Shown: piece by piece, positions 12,001 through 21,700 of the stretch
Layout of the letters: the number at the start of each line of letters is the position of its first letter
Numbering within the stretch: position 1 is the first letter of the stretch
Source: Larimichthys crocea
Taxonomy: Eukaryota; Chordata; Actinopteri; Sciaenidae
Assembly (NCBI RefSeq): GCF_000972845.2
Contig: NC_040013.1
Span: 1,602,642-1,666,641, forward strand
Length of the DNA stretch: 64,000 bases
Direction: 5' to 3'
Translations under genes and position numbers: made by a program
The notes under the pieces: generated by a model
What the model saw: the letters and a program-made list of their open reading frames with translations, nothing else
Told to the model about the DNA's origin: nothing
Database searches by the model: none

Positions 12001-13073
12001 AAACAAGACACTTTAGGACGTCAGCTTGGACAGTGATCAACGTTTTACGGACCAAACCACAAATCAATTGATCCCAAAAATGATCAACAGACTAATCGCT
12101 AATGAAAACAATCGTTGGTTGCAGCCCTCAGCAGAGGAAGATGTTTGCAGATAAAACTTTGCTTTATATACCCCTTCAGATGTTTTTCTTGTCTAGTCTG
12201 TATGAGCGCCGTGCACCTACCTCTCATTCCCAGGCTGAAACTCTGACAGTAAGGAAGGTCGACGGCGATGCGGCTGGGCCAGATGGGTGCTGTAGTCCCT
12301 GGCATGATGAGGGTGGTAATCGACCAATCCCACTTCCTGGAACACAAACAACAACAAGCTGTCAGCGGTAACAAGATATCTCGCGTTCATCCTTTCAACT
12401 CGAGACCCTGATAAAAACATCTTTACATTCCCGTCCTCCGCCGTCCTCCTTTTCTCTGCAGCTCTCATTTCTCTGCGCGTTCCTCACGCGAGTGCAGCTA
12501 CTGTAAACTTGCACCTCTGCCAATCAGGGCTTGTGGGACATAGCCTGTCAACTCTCATCTCCTCCTGAGTGTGATGATGAGAGGGAGCGAGCGGTGGGAT
12601 TAACTACAGGTGCAGCTGTGTGCACAGCGGGGGGTAAAGCCTTCGGAGGTCACCGAGTGAACCTCCACGTCCGGCGGAGGCCGCGATACATGGAGGAACA
12701 TAATCTGGATAATTAGGAGATGTGGGTGGAAATAACGGAAGACCTTAACGTGACTCCACGACAACAACATGAACTTTCAACTCAAACATCTAACGAGGGA
12801 GCGGCTCTGTGTGCACAACAGTGTGACCTGGGAAGGTGTCAGCTGGAAAAACCCAGAGGTCAGCCCCTGTGCAGCGGTTCAGAGTAATGTTTACTAAATA
12901 TCCACCGAGTCACAGAGTCAGAGCTGCAGCAGCTCTCAGCTCAAAATAAAAAAAACGTGGTGGCTTACCGTGTGCGCCCGTTGCAGCTGCAGCGGTAGCG
13001 TGGCGGGGTTCGGCAGGTGCCGTGTGTCCACAGTCCTCCGGCCCGACGGCACGGACTGGGGATGAGAGGACAT
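4102..13073 (-). CDS. ncor2: NCOR2 N-terminal coding region (three exons, start codon included)
   Basis: Joined CDS: 12,969-13,073, 12,221-12,336 and 4,102-4,283 (or 4,106). The start ATG at 13,073 has A at -3 (AGCATGT) and lies where vertebrate NCOR2 begins (human starts MSGSTQPV; here MSSHPQSV). The product reads about 35 residues, then EVGLVDYHPHH, ARDYSTHLAQPHRRRPSLL, SEFQPGNER, then GQEQHIRYEHIYLPEPSG and DIKRPRLDMGPESL. This is the N-terminal repressor region before the conserved LSKEELIQ coiled coil, which is not in the window. Compared with human it lacks the short SPGSIIQ insertion between THL and QPHRRRPS. The splice phases (0, 2, then 0 or 1) are mutually consistent. Confidence 0.88.
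4284..4589. other. Intron sequence, nothing recognised
   Basis: AT-rich intron flanking the ncor2 third coding exon; no repeat or motif beyond the splice acceptor is evident. Confidence 0.6.
4590..4870 (+). mobile_element. Degraded hAT MITE (GCTGCAAGTAACGATT family)
   Basis: Begins GGCTGCAAGTAACGATTCAT and contains AATATTCAGTTCATCGTCAC and AAACCAGAAAACTTCTCG, ending in TTGATTAATCGGCAAA. The same internal blocks in the same order occur at 8,605-8,825 and, inverted, at 11,865-12,127. The family (GCTGCAACTAACGATTA...TTAATCG ends) is a very common teleost hAT MITE. It is non-coding. Confidence 0.75.
4871..5755. other. Intronic sequence, nothing recognised
   Basis: AT-rich intron without recognised repeats or coding signal. 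Confidence 0.6.
5759..6243. repeat. Three CA/TG microsatellites
   Basis: (CA)21 at 5,759-5,800, (GT)n with one AT interruption at 5,975-6,042, and (TG)11 at 6,221-6,243, within 500 bp. The sequence between them (6,045-6,220) is unique. Long Cys/Val or Thr/His open frames over these tracts are artefacts. Confidence 0.95.
6244..7125. other. Intronic sequence, nothing recognised
   Basis: Unique-looking intron; several short open frames without splice context or protein resemblance. Confidence 0.55.
7131..7435 (-). mobile_element. Fold-back MITE copy 1 (AACGTCCACYTGAGGCTGGCT family)
   Basis: The right part reads GGGGACTTATGGAGACTGAC, CACTTCTGGAGCCAGCCTCA and GGTGGACGTTAGAGGAACTG. The left part (TCTTAACCCTGCATAACTTT, AATATAATGTGAACAGGTGA) matches 44,041-44,330 in inverse orientation over nearly the whole length. 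Other family members are at 24,714-24,957 and 53,468-53,792. No ORF. Confidence 0.8.
7436..8604. other. Intronic sequence with purine/pyrimidine-biased block
   Basis: About 8,065-8,250 switches from a pyrimidine-rich stretch (CCCACCACCCCCCTCGTCTC) to a purine-rich GGAGAGGAGGGGAGGGGAAG block. The two halves are roughly complementary, so could pair. No exon or transposon recognised. Confidence 0.5.
8605..8825 (+). mobile_element. Degraded hAT MITE, second copy
   Basis: Contains TGTCTTGTTTTGTCTACAAC, AATATTCAGTTCACTGTCAG and GAAAATATTCACGTGAGGAG, followed by TTATCAATCAATTATC. This is the same block order as 4,590-4,870. Terminal repeats are eroded. Confidence 0.75.
8870..9310. repeat. Two copies of a GTGAATGAGAGTGAGCGAGC repeat
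   Basis: A block with CAGTGGTTAAGTGACATGGA then CAGTGAATGAGAGTGAGCGA occurs at about 8,889-8,940 and again at about 9,219-9,262, and elsewhere at about 15,075-15,135 and (inverted) 26,625-26,680. Flanks include a shared AGAAGTTTAATTTG/AAGTCTGAC segment. The class is unknown; it may be one fragmented interspersed repeat. Confidence 0.6.
9463..9629 (-). mobile_element. tRNA-derived SINE
   Basis: On the minus strand the element begins GGGCTGCCCTGGTAGCTCAC (pol III A-box-like TAGCTCACCTGG) and has CAGGGTTCGATTCCCA (B box GGTTCGATTCC). It continues into a tail with TGTCCCTTTGCTAGATGTCA, and ends GAAATAAATGTCAAAAAAAG. This head plus unique body plus A-rich end is a typical fish SINE layout. It is not a functional tRNA gene because the arms do not close into a cloverleaf. 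Confidence 0.8.
9640..11440. other. Intronic sequence, nothing recognised
   Basis: Complex intron between the third and second coding exons of ncor2; no repeat family or exon recognised. Short open frames lack splice signals. Confidence 0.55.
11450..11760. promoter_or_regulatory. Candidate intronic enhancer-like segment
   Basis: Dense homeodomain-type cores: ATGTTAATTATTCATGAG near 11,539-11,556, and a direct repeat of AATTACATAA inside ATTACATAAATTACATAAGG (about 11,686-11,705). A 16-bp perfect palindrome TGGCTCTGCAGAGCCA lies at 11,648-11,663. No transposon signature. Function is inferred only from motif density. Confidence 0.25.
11865..12127 (-). mobile_element. hAT MITE, third copy (inverted)
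   Basis: On the minus strand it starts AGGGCTGCAACCAACGATTG, runs through GTTTTGTCCACAATCC and GTGAACATTGATCACTGTCC-like blocks, and ends near TTAATCGGTTAATCAACAAC. Same family as 4,590-4,870 and 8,605-8,825. It lies about 95 bp downstream of the second coding exon of ncor2. Confidence 0.75.
12221..12336 (-). CDS. ncor2: ncor2 second coding exon (RRRPSLLSEFQPGNER)
   Basis: Acceptor gtttgtgttccag|GAA at 12,337; donor GAG AG|gtaggt at 12,220; 116 nt, phase 0 in and phase 2 out. It encodes EVGLVDYHPHHARDYSTHL followed by AQPHRRRPSLLSEFQPGNE and a split Arg codon. The RRRPSLLSEF block is one of the most conserved N-terminal NCOR/SMRT segments and is the strongest identifier of the gene here. Confidence 0.93.
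12337..12968 (-). other. ncor2: ncor2 intron of 632 bp
   Basis: Bounded by ACG|gtaagc at 12,968 and ttccag|GAA at 12,337. The sequence is unique and has no recognised element. Confidence 0.85.
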
Positions 13074-13167
13074 GCTGGCACAGCCGCTTCCTCTACAAGC
13101 AGGAAGTGGGTGTGGCTCCGGAGCAGATGCCGCCGTGCATTATCGGCTGTTTCTCTTAGCCAGCGAC
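12969..13167 (-). CDS. ncor2: ncor2 exon with 94-nt 5' UTR and first 35 codons
   Basis: The acceptor is a long TC tract followed by tgcag at 13,168-13,190. The exon opens with 94 nt of leader (13,074-13,167), then ATG at 13,073 and 35 codons ending ...PLQLQRAHT at ACG|gtaagc (donor at 12,968). The phase is 0. The 35-residue length exactly equals the human first coding segment before DVGLLEY. The leader contains a 15-codon upstream ORF, listed separately. Confidence 0.85.
13093..13140 (-). promoter_or_regulatory. Upstream ORF in the ncor2 5' leader
   Basis: An ATG at 13,140 opens a 15-codon reading frame (begins MHGGICSG) that stops at TAG 13,093-13,095, 19 nt before the main ncor2 ATG. The uATG has A at -3 (ATAATGC), a passable initiation context. 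A short, terminating, cap-proximal uORF this close to the main start is expected to reduce translation or make it re-initiation dependent. That effect is inference; only the ORF is seen. Confidence 0.6.
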
Positions 13168-13577
13168 CTGCAGAGAGAGAGAGAGAGAGACAACACGAGC
13201 TGTGAGACCTGTTTTACAGCTTGTTGGAGTTACCTCTCAGATTCAGACCTGCAAAAGACATTATATCACTCAGACAGTTTGATCTGATCTGGTTAGCACC
13301 TCCAGCGTCTCCGTCCACTCCGGATATCAGTGTCATCGCCTCCAGTTTAATGGAGGCACCATAAATAAGTCAATGACAGACAGACATGTAGGCCTTGAGA
13401 GGCGATTGATCTGAACTCTAGATGACGTTATGCAAACTAAAGTGGTCTCATCTGCAAGAAGTGTGTCACACACTGACCAAGAATGATGCGTACGCCGAGC
13501 TGGAGGACACACACACACACGCTGCCTCTGTAAAAACTGAAGGAAGAGGTGTTTATATCGAGGTAACGAGTAGAAAT
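13168..13577 (-). other. Start of the long ncor2 first intron side, incl. branch/polypyrimidine region
   Basis: The TC tract directly upstream of 13,168 ((GA)n on the plus strand at 13,172-13,190) serves as the acceptor polypyrimidine tract. The remainder is unremarkable. Confidence 0.6.
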
Positions 13578-14146
13578 CAGTGTTAATTTCGTCAGACGAG
13601 ATGAAGTATGTTCGTCAACGAGCCTTTCTCCCTTGACGAAGACGAGACGACACAATGTTCTAAAGACACTGAGGAAAAATGTGCCACTGTGTTACTGTTT
13701 TTGTTGACGAATAAAAACGAGACGAAAATGTCACGCAGGAAATAAAAACTAAACAAAAACGTCCTCCTTGTTTTCGACGACTATATAAGAAACAAAGCAG
13801 CATCCAGTCCTGCTGTCATGTGTTTGTGCCAGCACTTCTTTTACTGTAGCAACATCACGGCCACACGTTTGAGATCCTCTGGACGTGTGGTCCCCATTTC
13901 CATTATTTTGAAGCAGAGAAAAAGTCACAATGATAAATAACAAAAATATTCCTGAAATAAATAGAAAGACTCAAATGTTTTGACTAAAACTGGACTAAAA
14001 CACCCTGTGTTCACGTTTGACTAAAACTAGACTAATTTTTAGACTAAAATATGACGAACAAAACTGATTTGTCAAAGACTAAAAGTGACTAAGAATGAAC
14101 TTTGACACAAGAATAAATTGAAAAACGGGTGACGACATTAACACCG
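13578..14146. mobile_element. hAT MITE (CAGTGTTAAT ends, 569 bp)
   Basis: Ends CAGTGTTAATTTCGTC and ...GACGACATTAACACCG are inverted repeats. They are flanked by an 8-bp duplication with one mismatch (gtagaaat at 13,570-13,577; gtagaaac at 14,147-14,154). The interior has repeated GACTAAAACT/GACGAAAA motifs known from this widespread teleost hAT MITE. Non-coding. Confidence 0.85.
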
Positions 14147-14154
14147 GTAGAAAC

Positions 14155-14990
14155 AAACTGCAGAGAAGAGGAACATGTCTGATGATCTGAGACGGATCAG
14201 CTCGTCCCTGCACCGTCCTCTCGTCATAGTGGGTGGACTTAAGTCCTCACGTCCCCGTGACTCCTGCCAACAAAAGAAATTAGGACTGCTGCCATATTCT
14301 ACAGGCCACTGACTAATGACGCCTCGCTCTGTCTCTCTGTTTCTCTCTTCTCTGTCTCGTCTCACGTGTTTCGGTGGCAGAAATGTGGCCTCTCGACATG
14401 GCGCTGATCGAAATCTTGACAAGATAGCAAAAGCGCTCGAGGTGAGCTGCAATTTAGTTAACTGAATGGGAAAGCCACCAACACGACGAGACGAGAAAAA
14501 AAGAGGCCACGGGGTTTTTAATTCTGGATGACCGTGAATGAGTGTTGGTAGGTTTTATGTTTGTTACGTTTTTTGTCTTTTACTGGAAAACAAATTAACA
14601 TTTAAAGAGTCGTGCTGTTTATCTTGTGGTATTTTCAAACTATGGTACACAACCTCCCTGTGGTGGGACTTTAAGACACATTATACTTTTCACATTATAA
14701 ATAAACTGAAGTCTTGAACTTCCTGTAACATTTTGTTTTAATATCAGGCTGATACGTAGTCACGCTTGCACAAACTGTACGGGAACTACGAGAAAGAGAA
14801 GTGTGGATCAGGAGTCTGCTTCTTTATTAGGAATAAATCTGTGTCTGTTTTAACATTCGGACACGGGTTTGTCCATTCATTCGTCATTCATTCATTCACT
14901 GCAGCAGCCAATCAGACGCTCAGACCGGTCAAAGCTCCACAGGCGGCCTGAAGCGTCTCTGAAACTGAGACTGTCCAAACTCTGATACTC
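14155..14990. other. Intronic sequence, nothing recognised
   Basis: No supported gene or repeat; ATTCATTCATTC microrepeat near 14,875-14,898. Confidence 0.55.
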
Positions 14991-14994
14991 GACC

Positions 14995-15200
14995 CGTTTC
15001 TGCTCGGACTTTGTTTATTTCATGAAGCAGCTTCTAAATCTGAGTTTAAAAAAAAAATAGAAACATGAGGAAGTTTAATTTGAGCAGTGGTTGAGTGACA
15101 CAGGCGGTGAATGAGAGCGAGCGAGCGAGCGCGGCATCGATAGTTATTTTCTGATTGTTTCACTGATCCTGTCTGAATTTAACAGTTTGCACTGAAACTA
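14995..15200. repeat. Further copy of GTGAATGAGAGCGAGCGAGC repeat
   Basis: Contains AGAAACATGAGGAAGTTTAA, CAGTGGTTGAGTGACACAGG and GTGAATGAGAGCGAGCGAGC, then GATCCTGTCTGAATTTA. This is the block order seen at 9,060-9,310. Confidence 0.6.
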
Positions 15201-16775
15201 AAAATAACATTTGGTGAAACTAGCAGTGAGTGGTGGTCTGTAGACTGTAATATCAGCCATAGCTCCTCATATTGGGTTTGTATAAGAACAAGCTCTTTTT
15301 ATGAACCTGAGACCAGATAACAGCACAAGGCTCCTCCGTCGCTGGCACAGTATAACCTACAGTCGAGTGCCAGTGTGCCCAGTCTCCATTGTCTGACTCC
15401 GGTTTGGAAGTAAAGAGTACAAAGAGGGGCACTATCTAACCCTTCCTTCCTGCTCCACTGTCCCAAACACAAAGTGTCACTTGATTTCAGTTACGCACAG
15501 GGCTCTATTACCAACAGCTGAACATGGCTCTGGCTTTAAGGAACAGAGGAGCTCTGTAAAAAGAGGCTCAGGAGAGGACGCTGCTCAAATTCTCACACCG
15601 ACCGGAGACTAGTCTAAACTGTGGCTTCAAATATTTTCAAGAAACCGGTGTGCTCTCGACTTTCGGTGGGATAAACAGACCACACAAAGGGAAGCGCTCA
15701 AGTCCGTGAGTGGAGCTCGCTGCTGGTGTGATACTAGATGAGGGGAAAGTCCTGATTATTGACATTGCATGCACATATGTGCAACAAAAAAAAAAAAGGG
15801 GTGGGAGGCAGCGAGACAAAGAGAGGGTGAGATAAGCCATCCCTGCTTTGATGGGCGTCCAGTCCAAAGAGAGAAAGAAAGAGAGAGAGAGAGGAGGAGG
15901 ACGAAAAACAAGTCTGAAGGCAGTCACAAGATCTGCTGAGGACAAAAAAACCTGAATCAAAGATGAGAGGGCCGACACAATGAGAGAGCTTTGACATAAA
16001 CTCTGAGGCGAATGGGGCCTTCCAGACGAGAGGCTGAACACATGCACTGGCACTGCTACAGACACCCACAGGCAAGTCGGTGGCTCGCTGCCAACACTGC
16101 GAACGAACTCAGTCACCTCACTCCCTCGCTCTCACTCTAGCGTGCTTTCCTTCCCTTCTTCTGCACAGAGTAGAGTGGGCCTCAGCCTTCAGCGGTGCAG
16201 GCCAATATTTCATCCTCTTACCCCCCCAACCCGCCCGCCCACCCTCTCCATTTTAGGAATGGCTGTGGAAATACTAGCACCGAGCGCACAGACGGCTTCC
16301 AGCCTGCCAAGAGCGAGCAGAGCAGGAGGCTGACTTCAAACAACAGTCTAATTCTACTGACATAAACAGTTCATCAAACCCTACGTCTGAGTCTGACTTG
16401 GTAGCTTGACAGCGCAGCTCTTAAAAGAGAGTACGGGGGAACATATTTCTGATAAGAGCCTTAATAGCATGGCGCGATCGGACTGTCACTGGGATAATAT
16501 ACTGGTAATTATCTGTCTGCTCTGGAATTTTTACTGAAAAATACATTTTTAAGTCGTGTACCGGTAAAATATTTGGCTCAGCCCTGTTCAGCTACAGACA
16601 GTTCACAAAGAAGGCAAATGTCTGTGAAAAACTGCAATATCAAAACCCTAAAATATGCCGCTAAGTCTAACTGTGTTTTCCTGTACACAGTAAAACACTT
16701 TAAAATGTTTATTTACTTAAGTAGTATTTTATATTAGAGACTGTTAATTGTACAGTAAAACACTAATATTTAAAA
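15201..16775. other. Intronic sequence, nothing recognised
   Basis: Contains a purine-rich stretch (GAAAGAAAGAGAGAGAGAGA, about 15,870-15,900) whose complement gives spurious Ser/Leu-rich open frames on the minus strand. No exon recognised. Confidence 0.55.
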
Positions 16776-16780
16776 TGGAA

Positions 16781-16921
16781 TAGTACAGCTGAAGATAGAC
16801 AGGGAGTGACACGCAGTAAATTAGCCGTCCGATGCGGGATTCGAACCAGGGCCAGCTGCAGCGAGGACTATAGCCTCCACACACGGGGCGGCCGCTTAAC
16901 CCACTACGCTACCGACCGCCC
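16781..16921 (-). mobile_element. tRNA-derived SINE, inverted partner of 18,577-18,735
   Basis: On the minus strand: GGGCGGTCGGTAGCGTAGTG (A box), then CTGGTTCGAATCCCGC (B box GGTTCGAATCC), then a tail ACTGCGTGTCACTCCCTGTC. It is about 90% similar to the plus-strand copy 1.7 kb away. Confidence 0.8.
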
Positions 16922-18250
16922 TGGTTTGGCTGCTTTTCATCATGAAATCTACCCCAACCTTAAACGTGAAATATTGTAAGAGATTAGTAACATATTTTAT
17001 GACAAAACGCTTATTTATACAACATTATAAGGGAATTCATACAGAATACAGTAGTATTTTTATAGTAGAGATTGTTAATTATAGAGTAAAAGTACTTTAA
17101 ACTTTTTGTTTTCTTTGTTTTTTTTACAGATTATTGTTGACCAGAGCTTAATTGTTGTTAAAGTGTTTCTCCTGTTCTGCAGTTTCACCTCCACTCTCCA
17201 AGTTCACGTCACATTTTAACTCAAAGCTAATCAGGTTTAATTCATTTATTTCAGTACCACCAAACCACAGTTTGAGAAACACTGCACTGAGCTGTCAAGT
17301 AAGCACCGTCTGCAATTATTATAACAGCCAAAAATAAAGAAGAGATGTTGGCAGCATTCAAATGAAAAGGCAGATGAGTGAACTGTAATGGGCATGAGGC
17401 TCGGTCTGGGAACGACATCAGAAGTCTATAAAGAAGAGCCCTAGAGAGCTGAGCTCATGGAGGGGAGGAGGGTGGAGGGTGGTGTTGGAGGGTGGAGGGC
17501 TGCTAGGACTCTCAGCCTAGGAATGTGGCACCCTGTCAGGTCTCATAAGGATTTATCTCCCTGCAGCCTCATTACTGAAGGGCCCTGGGACAAGGAGGCT
17601 TCTCGCTCAGCCTTGATACTGGACCGCTCACAAACACTGCACATGCACGCAAACGCATGGGTGGTCCAGTTCATGTTATGAGATCAGGACAAATAATGTA
17701 TGGACTTTGTACTCCCCTCCACCATCCAACCAAATTTAACGTGGAAACAAAGCTCTCGCAATTAATCCGCTGAAGCTTCAGAAATTGGGGCCCTGAGAGG
17801 TTTCTTAAGGTCAGGGTGCAGAAACAAGGTCAATGTGTGTGGTAAGCAGAGAAACTCCTCAACCTTTTCCATGTGGCCTCGTGTTTTTATTGTTTCTCTA
17901 AAATTATTGATCTAAGACTAACCAGGGTACCATGCAAAGCCAGCAAGGTCCACAAAAAAGGAACAATATTAGTCCAAGTGTGCCCTTTCCAGCAGGAAAC
18001 TGAGAAGTTTGTATCACTATCTCTAAATCAACCACACTCCTTTGGCAAAAACAGTAGTAGCACTCACAAGTTTGTTTCTTTGGGGGCTACAAAAAGGCCC
18101 ACAACAAAAAAGGAACAATTAGTCTAAGTGTATGGTTTATTTTTCTATCAGACAGCCCGTTTACAGCGGGAGGAAACTCTCCAACGCAACCAGAAAACAG
18201 TAGTTGAGTTGCTGTGCGTCGATCCACAGCAACTACGTGTTAACACCCGA
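16922..18250. other. Intronic sequence, nothing recognised
   Basis: 17,460-17,500 is a short GGTGGAGGGT-type direct repeat. Otherwise no feature seen. Confidence 0.5.
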
Positions 18251-18576
18251 GTCACACAAAACACAAATAAATGAACCCATCGAGGCAACGGAGGACCGGC
18301 CACCCCCGCGTGTTTAGCGAGGTTTATGTCCAAACCGCACTTTGTCGTGTTGCGACCACAATGCTGTTTTGGTCCGTTCTCCCTGCAACTTCAAACCCTA
18401 CCAGGAGAGTTTCTGGAGTGTTATGCCCACCAGACTTTGTTTACCTGCTCAGATTCACCTGCTTCTAAATATGTAAATATGCATCATAGTTAAACGTTCT
18501 CTTCTGGCTATTTTATTAAGTTTTACTTTGAAATTCAAGTGTATTTTATGTTGTTTCTTTAAAAACAGACCACGGT

Positions 18577-18735
18577 GGGCGGTTGGTAGCGTAGTGGGTT
18601 AAGCCACCGCCCCATGTGTGGAGGCTATAGTCCTCGCTGCAGCTGGCCCCGGTTCGAATCCCGCATCGAACGGCCATTTACTGCGTGTCACTCCCCCTCT
18701 CTCTGCGACCTGCTTCCTGTCTATTTTCAGCTGAA
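18577..18735 (+). mobile_element. tRNA-derived SINE
   Basis: Head GGGCGGTTGGTAGCGTAGTG (A box) and CCCCGGTTCGAATCCCGC (B box), tail ACTGCGTGTCACTCCCCCTC ending TATTTTCAGCTGAACATG. The head is tRNA-like but lacks complementary acceptor-stem strands, so this is a SINE, not a tRNA gene. Confidence 0.8.
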
Positions 18736-18740
18736 CATGT

Positions 18741-21700
18741 TAGCCTTTACCGTTTTTGTCAACGGACTCTAGTTCGATCGATACAAACGCTTCAGATTTC
18801 CGTCAGAACGTGACGAAGTAACATGTTGAAAATGTGGTAAATGTAGCGTACACTTTGAATTTTGTTGTTCAGCTTCGGTGCTAACCCCACAAAGTCTGAG
18901 CCAACCCTTGATCCTGACTTTAGGTGTAATAAAACCTCACACCTCTTGCCCTCAAAGAGTTAAACTAATCCAAACACAACAAAGCAAAGAGGAGGAAGCC
19001 GCAGCACAACAGCCAGTTAAAAAAAAAAAAAAATGGGAAGGTGACTGCAAACACGTTTGAATTAACGGTTGGACAGCAGCAGGAAAAACAGTCATAGATC
19101 TGCCAAACCTTAGTACAACGCCCTTTACACTGCAAGCAGTAATACCCAAGACAATGCTGACGGGGCAGAACACTCTTTTCCTGGTAGACCGTCATACTGA
19201 CAGTAACAAAGGAGAAGACGACACAAGATCGATGTAGGAGGCCACAGTGTGAGATATTTTACTGACAAACTGAACATCACCGCCAACCATTACTGCAAAA
19301 CTAAAAGAGAAGTCAAAGAAACTGTTAGCAGACAGAGAGGAGCTATAAAAGGCAGCAGGTGATATAATTATTGCCTGTGTGTGCCAGCTTGATATATAGT
19401 GCAGCTCCTGGCAGGCAGGTGGCTAGCGCACAGCTATTAGTACCAAACAGTGAAAGAACATCCAGGCACCGCGAGCCGATCTTTGCCTCGCGTCTGCTCG
19501 ACTTTCAGGCAGGAAATCAGCGGTCACAACACGACAGTCGGGGAACCGAGGGCTGAGAAAGGCGAGAACAGCCAGTCAACTTTAGCACGGCTGTAATTTG
19601 TCTGACGGAAAGAGCTGCAATTATCTCTCCAAACCACAGCCTGTCACACCTTTTCATTCTGAAAGCGACTGCATGGCACACTTCTCGTCGCATTTTAATA
19701 GCAGCGAGATTAGCACCCGGGAAACACCTGCAGCCGCACGAGAGGCGAAAAAAAACAACAATACGAGTGATTGTGAAACTGGAAATGGAAGTATAAGTGC
19801 TGAGTGGTAAATGATGTTAAAACGCAGCACAGGCAACAACAAATGCAGTCGACATTAAAACATGAGTGCAGACAATAAATGAGGAAGCTGAATAAAAGCC
19901 AGAAAACGTGCATCACCCCGTCAAACTAAACCGTTGATGTCCCCAAAAATACTGAAAGCAAATGTCCTGACTGTATCTCAGAGTGATTGGGTGAAGGTAC
20001 CTCATCATGTGTACTTCATATAAATCCAAAGAACTTTGTAATTAGTCCTAATTATTCAACTTGAATTGATTTTATGTTGGAGGAAAATGGACGTACCCTC
20101 GATACATGTGTGGATGAAGATGTGTGGAAACCCTCCATCGGGCCATGACTGCATATTTTATGGATTCATTTAATAACAATTATTTTTATTGTCTTTGTCA
20201 ATTAGTCTGTGTGAAATGTTTAATAAAAACAGTTTATGCTGCTCAAATATAATTGTTTTAGGTCGCATCACCAAGTTCAGACTTGAGCTCAGTATTTTAT
20301 CAGTAAAGATGATGGAAATTACTCGATATAAACCATGTCCTCCTCTTTGCAGTTGTACATTTGGATGTTTTCACAGATCCATCCTTCAATAAATACACTC
20401 ACGTTTTTTTGTATCACGACAATAACACGGCCTTGAAGCACAAAGCGGCAGTGAAAGTCAATCATTAAAAAATAAAATTAAAATAAAAAAACGGATGGAG
20501 AAGCCCTCGAGTCGAATCTCGCACACCGAATGACCCAGACTTCAAAACAAAAGAGAGGAGTGATTGAATAACCGAGCTGTGACACACACTTTTCTATTTC
20601 TTTATTTCATATCACAGATTGGTTGAAGGTGCGTTACAGGGAGAGAGACTGGACAGATGTGCTGCTATAAGCAGATCCATGAATATATAATAACAGTCAG
20701 GTGTGTGATGTCCTCAACAAAAATAGACCAAAACAAAAATTCTGAAAGGAGGAAACGAGCGACGACTTTAACCCTAAAAACAAGCGCATACGATCCACTC
20801 ATCGGATTTGAAAATAAATTCAACGTGCGGTCTGAATCACGCCATATTCATGTTTCACGGACGATTATATCTGTCACAAAAGTGTGTGTGCGACCGAGAG
20901 GATACAGGAAGAGGAGAGAGATGAATGGAGCCAGTGATTGGCCGGCCTGTACGTCCAGATGTGATCGTCCAGCTGTATCCATGCTGGACGGCAGAGCAGC
21001 TATTGGATTTCCTGCCTGTTCCCCTGCTGCCGGCCGCCTCAGCGACACTGTGAAATTACATAAGGCTCTCTCTCCCTCCTGCATCCCGCTGGCATTCACA
21101 CACACTGCACTTCACACAGTGCTCGCTCTCCACTTGTGTTTAGATGGCTGAGTAAATATTTGATGGAAAGTTGTAACCTAAAGAATTCGACGTCATCCTC
21201 CGCCTGTGCATCACAACACGACGCCTCTTCTCCTGATATCGGTCATTCCTTATCCAGATAATACGTAACACATTTTCTGTAAATTCAGCGAATAGTTTAT
21301 GAAATGACCACATGGAAAGGCCTGTTTCTGATTACATGTTCAGCCTTTGTTATGGTAACCATGGTCTGGTTTTCTGGTCCCAGTTTTCAAACCCAAACCA
21401 CGTCCATGTGACGGAGGGGGTCCATCCTCTGTTGTTAGGTACGAGCTCTTTGTTTTGTCTAAGCTGCTCTGAGTCCTTCTACGCGGACACAACGTGCCGT
21501 TCAAATGATGAAAAACACTGAAAATGTCTCGTGTGAGATTTTAAGGTCACGATACGTGTTCGTATTCGTCCATCGTTGGTTTTATGCACTCACAAACAAA
21601 GAGACAAACCAATGCCGGAGTTTTGGAGCCTATGGAGACACCAACATTACAGATTAATCGGCCAACAGTGAATATATATATTAAAAAATATAATTAAACA

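Noticed and set aside
15637..16116. 159-codon minus-strand open frame rich in Ser/Leu
   Set aside because: Driven by the complement of a GA-rich tract; no start context or homology.
18577..18668. tRNA gene with A and B boxes
   Set aside because: Acceptor and anticodon stems do not pair and a SINE tail follows, with an inverted copy nearby; it is a SINE head.
20657..21151. 164-codon plus-strand open frame
   Set aside because: No protein character (no domain, erratic composition) and lies in the ncor2 intron without splice support.
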